Origin: Neurospora intermedia
Taxonomy: Eukaryota > Ascomycota > Sordariomycetes > Sordariales > Sordariaceae
Length of the DNA stretch: 64,000 nt
Direction of reading: 5' to 3'
NCBI GenBank assembly: GCA_037102815.1
Contig: BTPP01000001.1
Location: 4,737,001-4,801,000, forward strand
Within the stretch, counting starts at the first letter, position 1. Every line of letters begins with the position of its first letter. The position numbers and the translations under genes are program-made. The notes beneath the pieces are model-generated. The model was not told the DNA's origin, made no database searches, and saw nothing but the letters and a program-made list of their open reading frames with translations. This document shows positions 56,181 to 64,000 of the stretch, piece after piece.

Positions 56181-58245
56181 TCAATCAACCTCGTGTGGTA
56201 CTTCGAACCGTAGTTCGGTATACCGTGCCCCGTTCGTATTGGATTCTTCATGACCGTTGGGGTGATGATTAGCGATATGGCTTGTATTCGTCTCGGCCAT
56301 AACAACAGATGCTGTATCGGAAGGAGGTATTTCTTGTATCACTGAAGCGCTCTTGGTGCGTCCAGGAAGAGCTGGCATTCAATTAGCATCGAAACATTGT
56401 TGTCATGTGCGAACATGAACTTTACCCTTGTGCTGTTCCTTTGCTATTGCCTTGTTCTCAGACACTGCTACAGTAGCATCTGTCTCGAGCGTCTCATTCT
56501 TACGGCTGGTCTTTTGAAGCAACTCCTCTGGTATCTTTGTCGCCCAGTCGTTCTCAAACTCTTTTATCAGAAAATCGTCATAGTCGCCTCGTTTGTGCTT
56601 TTCATGAGCGACCCAGGCCTCCTGAAGCCATTGTTCATCATGTCGACCCCGCTCAATGTTTTCAAGGTAGCGAGCACAATCGTATCTGAAGTGATCATTG
56701 TTGCGTAAGGAGACAAGATCCGGTCGGGCAATCTCGGTCCCTGGGTCCAAGATATGGCTGTCGTCGGGAAATTTAGCGAGGATGTCTTTCCTCTCATCTG
56801 GTGTCAACACGTCCCATGCTCGCGGAAGCAGCAGTATCGCCTATGGTCAAGTGTCAGATCATAAATGTGGGATACCTTTTCGAAAGGGAAGAGGTACGAA
56901 CTCTAAGATCAGCATTGGTAAGAGGTGATTTCTCATCGGTATAGACGAAAGGTGCTCCCCACTTTCTGTCCAGGTTTGTTTTCTTTGGTGCTTCTCCGGC
57001 ATGTCGTGGCCTTTTAGCAGTGCTAGATTTGTCCTGGTCCGAGGCTTTACGCTTTCCGAGCTCAGTACTCAGCTGCTCATCACTGCTTCCAGAATTACGT
57101 GTAACTTTCGAACTCCATGCATCGTTGTTAAGGACGGCTTCCTCTGACGTTTGCCCACTTGCCCTTTTGCGTGCCCTTTTCGTCACTGTACTTGGGTCCT
57201 CATTGTTCGGACCTTTGGGGCCCTGTCCATTGATCGAGTCGGTGACTGTTGCTGCTTCGATTGCCGGTGTGGCGATTTCATTCTCGATTTCCAGGTCCTG
57301 TACTGCCGAATCCGCATGCGCATTCGGCGGACTCAAAGCTTTTGGCTCGCCCACATCCGCTGGAACGGCCTCAGCCTTGGACAAGGCTGAACGAGCCGCT
57401 GCCGAAACTCCTTTCCGCGGCTGTTCAAAAGCATAAACACAATGCGTGCCAGATCCAGAGCATCGTGAGCAGATCGGCTTCTCTTTTAGACACTATGGCA
57501 GCTGTCAGACACAAAAACAATCGAGAAATATCCAGAGTTTCCGACTAACCTTCAGCTTGTTCTCACGGCAAGGAGTACACGCGCCCCTCGTCAATTTTGG
57601 TTTGAGGATATTGCGTGAATCAGCCACATTCTCTTTAGGACTGACTGCTTCAGGCAATGATTTTCTCTTGGGGACGGAACTTGGCGCAGCTGTTGGAGCA
57701 GTTGGTTCTTCTTCACGTGTTGGAACTTCTGGTTTATTGACTGATCGTAGTTTCTGTGGTGGGAGATTTATGGCGGCCCAGGAAGTAGACGCTTTCTCTT
57801 CTGGTTGCCGAGCTTCTATCTGATCAGATGGTCGAAATTCTGTCTTGTTTTCAGGGCAAGCACTTGGTGCCGCCAACGGCGTGGCCGGTTCTCCTTCAGG
57901 TTCTTCAGGTCCTTGAACCTCTGACTCCTTGACATATCCTTGCTCGACTGCTGGCTTTTTGGCTGCTGGCTTTTTGGTTGCTGACTTTTTGGTTGCTGGC
58001 TTTTTGGTTGCTGGCTTCTTGACTACTAGCTCCTCGACTGCTGGTTCCTTGACTGCTGGTTCCTCGACTGCTGGTTCCTCGACCGTTGACTCTTCGGCTG
58101 CTATCTCCTTCAAAGCCATCCGCGCAGCAGTATCAATCTCTTGGGCATGAAGAGCATTCCAGTCCCCACTCACGCTCCGGGGAGGCGAGGCCGGAGGAGA
58201 AGAGAGGACGGAGGAGAGCGGAGAACTACTTCCTTCTTCAGCCAT
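56181..58245 (-). CDS. Zn2Cys6 cluster protein with Asx homology (ASXH) domain
   Basis: Four exons (58245-57550, 57492-56902, 56840-56426, 56371-56181) coding 630 residues. Residues 1-215 are disordered, with PAVEE/PATKK-type repeats at about 56-105. A fungal binuclear zinc cluster follows at about 222-252: GACTPCRENKLK, then after intron 1 CLKEKPICSRCSGSGTHCVY. Cys spacing 2-6-6-2-6 is perfect. A basic linker (RKRASG, GKRKASD, AKRPRH) leads to an ASXH/DEUBAD-type domain at about 417-530: LTNADLRAILLLPRAWDVLT, DLVSLRNNDHFRYDCARYLE, then EDEQWL-like RHDEQWLQEAW and GDYDDFLIKEFENDW. In animals ASXH domains bind and activate the BAP1/Calypso H2A deubiquitinase. A DNA-targeted chromatin role is therefore inferred. 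Donors of introns 1 and 2 are GTTAGT and GTTCGT; the models rest on frame and domain continuity. Confidence 0.87.
57947..58090 (-). repeat. 15-bp tandem repeats in the Zn2Cys6-ASXH gene
   Basis: About nine imperfect 15-base units of the GGCTTTTTGGYTGCT type on the plus strand. They encode pentapeptides of the PATKK and PAVEE kinds on the minus strand. Units are in multiples of three, so copy changes keep frame. Confidence 0.8.
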
Positions 58246-59508
58246 CCTTCAGAACACCTTCAGTTAGTCGCCTTTCTGGGAAAATAAATCTTGCGCGTTG
58301 AAGTTGTTCAAGGAGTGATCGAACGCGACAGTGTGAGTTTGGCGGAAAAGGAAAATTACCGTCAAGTCAGATCTGGATCTAGACAGATCCGGAAGTACTT
58401 AGTTGTTGTGATATTAAACGATACCAGATAGCTGAAACTGGCAGAATGGCGCCGTGAAAGTCACCGTCTGTCTTTCGTAAGTCAACGATGGTTCATGCGG
58501 CAGATATGACTGTGGTTACATCTGCGAACAAACTGATGTCTGGTGGAAGGGAGGGGAGAAAGTGGGGGTTTAAGAAAGTAGAGATAGAGATACGTTCAGG
58601 TGAAATTGTGGTCAACGAAACGAACCGAAGTGGTACTACCTAGAGAACAAGTTGACGCACAAGGTTGGGAGGATGTGCGAGGGAACGAGGTGGAACTGAA
58701 TCTAACCATCAACCTGAACTGGGAGGGGGGATATACCGACTGTGGTGAATGATAGGTACCTCCGGTAAGTAGATAATCCACCTCCAGCTCCCCTTCCCCG
58801 ATATTGTTCGGTTGAAGATGCTCCTTCTTCAAGTTGTTGTGTGATGGACAAGATGGGTGGGGATGGAAGCTGAAGGCGCCAAGCCCGGGCACTTGCATGA
58901 CACACCCCGGAAGCTAGAGATAGCTTGTACATAGGCGTGAATAGCGTGCTGGGCGAGACTGCCTACTCGTACTAAGTATTCAACTACCTAAACAAAACTA
59001 ACTTGCAGGCCCTGCAGGGTGAACTTTCAACATATTTCCAGCGCCCGTACCGTCATCAATGTCCCGTTTAACAACAATCCTTGATAAGGAAACACACGTT
59101 GGCCTGGCGAAATCATTGCATCACTCTACCTACGGGTGATGTTTTGTTTCCTTCATATATGATAGCGATGTAAAGAAAAAAGAATAAGAAATAGGATAGC
59201 GAAATACAATCTGGTCTGCTGGTCGTCAGGGAAAGAAAGCATGCAACTGAACGAGAGAATTCGTCGTTGCAAATTGGTTGCGGTAGGTAGAAGCCACGTA
59301 CCTGGCTGCTTTTAACGAAGGGATCCCTCCCACTCGTCATCACAAGCTTTTATAAACCTTCCCTTGTTCACTCCCCTCTCCAACGACACCAACTTAACAA
59401 ATCCAAGCACGCAACTGAACTGGCCTTGTGTTCGAGTTGCACAACGATACTAAAGGTCGCCAAAAAAACAACACCATGAAAAAGGAGTGATATAACATAT
59501 TCTTCACA
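58246..59508. other. Divergent promoter region (ASXH protein / Sec22)
   Basis: About 1.3 kb between divergently transcribed genes. Frames on the minus strand (58596-58932, 59113-59343) have no domain. A TATA box for Sec22 lies at 59351-59356. Confidence 0.6.
59351..59356 (+). promoter_or_regulatory. TATA box of the Sec22 gene
   Basis: TATAAA, 153 bases before the Sec22 ATG, followed by a pyrimidine-rich leader. Position and sequence fit a fungal core promoter; activity is inferred. Confidence 0.5.
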
Positions 59509-60272
59509 ATGATCCGCTCAACACAAATTGCACGGCTGGATGGTTCGTGCCCCCCCCCCTAACTAACCCCCTCGACCAACATCATCTGTGTGCCCATGGA
59601 GGTGTCAATGTCCTGTCTGGTAGCTAACCAAGACGCCTCCAACAAAACACAGGCCTCATGCTCTGCGCTTCCGTCGACGACGAAGCAACTGAATCCTCCC
59701 TCAGCGAAGTCAAGTCCCAAGTCAAACTAATTCTGCGCCGCCTGACGCGCACCTCGGAACCGCAAGCCAGCATCGAGAGCGGCTCTCTCTACACCCTGCA
59801 CTACCTGATTCAGTCCGACATCGTATACTTCGCCATTACGGACCGGTCGTACCCGCGCAAGCTAGCCTTCACCTACCTTTCCGACATTGCGGGCGAGTTC
59901 GCGACGACGCACACCCCGGCACAGCTCATGAACCCGACGCTGCGGCCCTATGCCTTTATGGACTTTGACAGTTTCATCAGCCGCACCAAGGCGACGTACA
60001 GCGACACGCGTGCGACCCAGAACCTGGATAAGCTGCATGATGAGCTTAGGGACGTGACTAAAGTCATGACCAAGAATATTGAGGATCTGCTGTACCGCGG
60101 CGACAGCCTGGAGCGCATGGGCGAGCTGAGCAGTAGGTTGAGGGACGATAGCAAGAAGTACAAGAGGGCGGCTGTTAAGATCAACTGGGATTTGCTGCTG
60201 AAGCAGTACGGCCCTTTTGCAGCAGTCGGCTCCATTATCATCTTCTTCTTGTGGTGGAGATTCTTCTTTTGA
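59509..60272 (+). CDS. sec22: Sec22, ER-Golgi R-SNARE
   Basis: Two exons, 59509-59542 and 59653-60272, giving 217 residues. Sec22 is the longin R-SNARE of ER-Golgi vesicle fusion in both directions. The longin domain fills about 1-125 (MIRSTQIARLDGLMLCASVD, YTLHYLIQSDIVYFAITDRS, YPRKLAFTYLSDIAGEF, RPYAFMDFDSFISRTKATY). The SNARE motif at about 133-190 includes NLDKLHDELRDVTKVMTKNI, EDLLYRGDSLERMGELSSRL with the central zero-layer Arg in YRGDSL, and a C-terminal anchor, GPFAAVGSIIIFFLWWRFFF. Exon 1 is 34 bases, and its donor is the unusual GTTCGT; the acceptor CAG restores LDGLMLCA. Confidence 0.96.
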
Positions 60273-60895
60273 GTGCATCACAGGCAGGGAGCATCACCGG
60301 TAGCGGGTCAACATGATACCGTCGGGTGGGATTCCTCAGTCAGCCTGGCTCTGTATGATGCTGTGACGGGTAGCCTACGTGGATTCTGTAATTATTCTTA
60401 TATGTGTTTGTACGGCATTGGTTTTTTTTGGCGCTTGACCTAGCATGGAGTTTGGGTAAAGGAGGTTGGGGGGAAAGGGGGGCGAACGCAAAAGGACGTT
60501 TGGCCAGGTGAGGTTTCAGCTATCAAGACATGTTGCTTATAGGTTCTTGCTTTCCACTCCTTCATCCGATGCCTTTGTAAAGCCTGACAAGGTCTCTATG
60601 GACGACTGTACCACAGTGTCACCGATGCTCAATCATGCGTATCTCCTGGTTTGTTCCATACCGGCATCTCTTTTGCCCAACGCGCTGTTTCCGTCAAGCG
60701 CTGATACAAAATCTTCCCCTGAGATGGCCTATCGGTCTGTTTCCCTACTTGAAGTAAAAGCCCTTCCCCCCCTTAACTCCAATTCCAAACCGCTAATCTT
60801 TTTTTTCTTTTTCGTTCTCAATCCAGAACAGAAACCGACACCCTAGACACTAAGCCCAAGCTTGAACCACCCGCACACGCATCCACAAGCCTCAA
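60273..60895. other. Convergent 3' intergenic region
   Basis: About 0.6 kb between the stops of two convergent genes. The frame at 60466-60846 has no recognisable domain and is rejected. Confidence 0.6.
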
Positions 60896-62489
60896 TCACA
60901 TAACCAAACAACTCCCCGCCGCCTTTGGCAATAAAGCCGGTATACTTGGCACCGGCAACGCCGTATGATACCACTCCAGATGCTCCTGGAAGCTGGCCAA
61001 GTCCTCGAACCCCCTCTCGTCCTGTGCCCACTTGACCTCGTCCTCGCTGTCCTCACCCTGATCCACGTACGTGTATTCGTCGCAGTAGGGACACCATATC
61101 CTCGCCATCCAATCGCCGGGGACGGGGGCAATGTGGTTCGCAATTGCTATGGGCGCGAAGACGACCGTTTTAGCTTCGCCTGTTTTGGCGCTTACGCCTT
61201 GGGCTTGCCAGTGGGGATATGTGTTTTCTGTTGTTGTTGTTGTCTCTGTCTGTGCTTCTTGTGTTGTTGTTGTTGTGGTGGTGGTGGTGATGGTTGACGA
61301 TGGCAGAATTGCTGCTGGATATGAGGCCGTCACTATGGTCGGTAGTATGAGCTTTCTTGGAGAGTTTCTCGCTATCGTCGTTGACGTCGGGAAACTTGCT
61401 GTCGTACTTGCACTCCCTCCATTCGTCTTGTCCAACGCCGCCCTCGTAGATGGCATCCTCTGTAGATCCGGCCAGACGATGAACCCGTCGCAAAAGTCGC
61501 ATACAAAGGCCACGTCGTGCTCCCCAAACCTCTCGAACCTCCCAACCGCGTTGCAACATGGAACCAGATCCTCAAGGCTTAACCTCCTCCCCCTTCTCAA
61601 CGCCGGCCGTAATGCCTCGTCCGTTGGCCCTTTATCGTTTTGTTGTTGCTGTTGTTGCCGCGGCTGCTGCTGTTCTTGATACTCATGTCGTTGCCACGGC
61701 GGTATACTTTCGAGGTCCCTCTGCTTGCTTCCCCCTTCCCTAGTCTCCTTTTCCCGCTTCTCTTCCTCCTTCTGTTTCCGTATCCGCTCAGCTTCCTCGT
61801 TTCTTCGCTGCTGGCGATGCACCTGGTAGGCACCCAGACACCGTGTCCACGGCCCTTCCTGCTCGGCCGCGAATATGCGCCGAGAGGCACGGCATTGCGT
61901 GCGGTGAAGCTCTAGCTGGAGTTCCTTGGTCTCGCTGAGCCAAGTTGGGTTGATGGGCCCACCCTGCCGAATCCAGTCCTTGTAGTTACGGGCGTGGAAT
62001 TCATATTTGACCAGGAGGGCGCGCAGTTCGTTGAGGGACTCGGCTTTTTGAGAGGGTTAGTTGGTAGAGCAGGCAAGGAGAAGCTTTATCAGAGTGGATT
62101 TTGGGAAGGAAAGGGGTGATGATGATGGTGGTGGAGGCGTGTGAGTGAAAGTGCCAGGCGAAATAGTCAGCCAACAGCAGAGGAAAGATGATGTGAGCTT
62201 GAGAAAGAGCACGGTGAGGGTCAGAAAAGATTCGAGATATCATGATATACTTACGAGTCCTGTCTCCTTCATAGTAAAACTGCCCATTGACCAAGCGGCC
62301 CAGTTCCTGAAAATCTGTCTTTGCATCATCCAACGCTTCTTCAAGGGCGCGAATCTGTTCAAACTCGTCAGGGCCCCAGTGGCGCTTGTCGGCAAATCTG
62401 AGTGCGCGAAGTGAGTCGCTCAAGTGAGTCGCAATGCTGGCCAACAGCGACCCGACCGTGTCGTGATTCGTGCTGGGACCTGTACTCAT
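60896..62489 (-). CDS. Unknown protein with Cys/His clusters
   Basis: Two exons, 62489-62255 and 62043-60896, give 460 residues; not recognised. Residues 1-160 look helical and charged (FEQIRALEEALDDAKTDFQE, ESLNELRALLVKYEFHARNY), followed by an Arg/Glu/Lys coiled-coil-like stretch, a Gln-rich stretch, and then two Cys-rich modules. The first is LVPCCNAVGRFERFGEHDVA with VCDFCDGFIVWPDL. The second, near the C-terminus, has CPYCDEYTY followed about 30 residues later by EHLEWYH, a possible C2-H2 zinc site with wide spacing. Between them is a Thr-rich stretch. A nucleic-acid or protein-binding zinc protein is plausible but not shown. Both splice sites are canonical (GTAAGT, AAAG) and the frame is continuous. 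Confidence 0.75.
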
Positions 62490-64000
62490 ATCTTTTTTTT
62501 TGGAGGTTGGTTGCTTTGCTGGCTATGACCTCTTGATATCGGATCCCCCTCCACCTCCTCCCGTTGATATCTTTTGTCTAAGCCGTTATCGTCGTGTCGT
62601 CGTGTTCAAGCGCTTATTATTAGCCTTGATTCCCCTCGCCTAGCGATTTGCTCAATGCCGCCGCTTTAATAGCAGTAGATGACCGCAAGTAGATGTAGAC
62701 TTGGACTACCAACGAGACTCTCGTCACTAACAGAAGTCGAGCTTGGGGGGCTTGTAGGTGAGACTATCTGTCTAGTAGGTAGGTAAATCTACGAATGCGC
62801 AGCGATGAATTGTTGTCTTGCGTCGTCATTAAGTGGATACACCGAGCCCCGATCCGGTAGCTGTAAATACGGATGAGGTGAAGAAGGATTTCATCACAGA
62901 GTTGGACATGTGAGAAAGGGGCCAGCCAGGGAACGAAACATCACATGGAAGGGAAGACTCGGTCGCCCAGGAAGGAAATGGGGATGGATCGATGTCGAAT
63001 CGTCGTGCAACGGGGGTTCGGGGCCCGGGCGCTTGGATACGATCCGACGGTTACGCCGGCGGGACCTACCTCCTCTATGTCGGGCACTGCTAGGCTATTG
63101 GAAGGGCCCTGTGGATCTCTCCTTGGCGGAGACAGGCAGACGTGGAAGCCCGCTACCTTTTTGTAGAGGTAAGTACACTACCTACGTACAAACACAACAC
63201 AGGAAGCTGCATCAGGTCGGGGGAGGAGTTGCTGCAGTGTGGCAGCGGAACAACCGACGGGTGCCATCCAAACTCTTCAAAACGGAACCCTGCAAAAGGA
63301 CAGCAAGGTGCTCATCAACCAGGGTTATTTTGACTCGTATTGTTGGTGATGGGAGGGCCAGGCCCCCTGCTGTAGTAGGGCATCTGAATGGGTAAAAAAT
63401 GAATGGGACGGGGGTTCGGGGACGGTTTTGTTTGCGAAACGTGGAAATCGTGGAGATCTTGGCGGGGAGCATTTCTATCAAGGTGCTTAGGTTCACTACC
63501 ATAGAGGCCCATTTGGAGGCCTCTATGTACATCCGACTCCGTAATTTTAGATGGGATTCCCTGACTGGAGTGAGCCCTTCGTTTCCTGAAACCAGCCGTT
63601 AGCAATGACATCTACCTCTGCTTGTAGCCTCCAGCTTCGATGGCGGAGAGGGGAAAGCATCTTACTACCCAATGGATAACGGTTGCAACCTACCAAAGGC
63701 TCAGCCCTACAACCAGAGGTGCTCGGGAATGACCGACAGCATGGTGGGTACAACAATTGACACGTTTGGACTGCTGTTACATGGAGGTATCGATACCTCT
63801 ACACATCCCTATATTTATACGACATTATGACTGCAGTTCGGCACGCGCCTATCTCTTACAATACAGGCTCATCACTCATTGATCAGCCGTGGGTGCATCC
63901 AAAACCAGAAGCATCCACAAGAAGCACCAGCTCCCCAACAGGTGAAGGATGCATTCTGTATTAATATTGATCTATCTTTGCTGGCATGTTTTGCGCCATT
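62490..64000. other. Intergenic region at window end
   Basis: About 1.5 kb beyond the start of the last gene, beginning with its promoter. Short frames near 62910-63395 and 63212-63611 overlap on both strands and show no domain. No RNA gene seen. Confidence 0.55.

Noticed and set aside
60466-60846. 126-residue plus-strand frame after Sec22
   Set aside because: It lies in a convergent 3' region, contains a poly-Phe run from a T tract, and has no recognisable domain.

Overview
This window is nuclear DNA of a filamentous ascomycete, most likely a Sordariomycete and probably Sordariales. The grounds are short introns (about 50-170 bases) with GTRNGT donors and YAG acceptors, CA(A/C)(A/C)ATG start contexts, and a gene content typical of Pezizomycotina: a CDP-2-type chromodomain protein, an RFX factor of the CPCR1 class, Mid1, and a Zn2Cys6 protein carrying an Asx homology domain. 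The genus is inference only. I see no bacterial operon, CRISPR array, intact transposon or secondary-metabolite cluster.

Layout. 1-8.5 kb is sparse, with one intrinsically disordered protein of unknown role (3946-5175). 8.5-18 kb holds a conserved unknown 277-residue protein, an ELO fatty-acid elongase (minus) and cytochrome c oxidase subunit Va/Cox6 (plus). 18-30 kb holds a 1464-residue CDP-2-like chromodomain and HDA2/3 protein (minus), a secreted acid-sphingomyelinase-like phosphodiesterase (plus) and glycogenin (minus). 30-41 kb holds a Mn-type CDF transporter, a monoacylglycerol-lipase-like hydrolase and an RFX1-type transcription factor, all on the minus strand. 42-50 kb holds tRNA-Val(AAC), Yop1, the Mid1 calcium-channel subunit, a small mitochondrial membrane protein and RAMP4/Ysy6. 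50-64 kb holds a lysine-rich SMAP-domain protein, snRNP27 of the U4/U6.U5 tri-snRNP, Elongator subunit Elp5, an intron-containing tRNA-Asp(GTC), the Zn2Cys6-ASXH protein, Sec22 and an unknown cysteine/histidine-rich protein.

The genes form no functional cluster. They are ordinary dispersed genes, each with its own promoter, separated by 0.4-3.9 kb spacers rich in homopolymers and microsatellites. Two loose themes recur: ER membrane and secretory pathway (Yop1, RAMP4, Sec22) and chromatin or gene control (CDP-2-like, RFX, Zn2Cys6-ASXH). The most notable item is the protein at 56181-58245. After splicing it has a perfect Zn2Cys6 cluster fused to an Asx-homology (DEUBAD-type) domain, which suggests a DNA-targeted partner for a BAP1-like deubiquitinase.

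Exon boundaries were worked out by hand from splice signals, frame continuity and family resemblance. Every spliced model closes in frame with the coordinates given, except RAMP4, where one exon edge is uncertain by a base.
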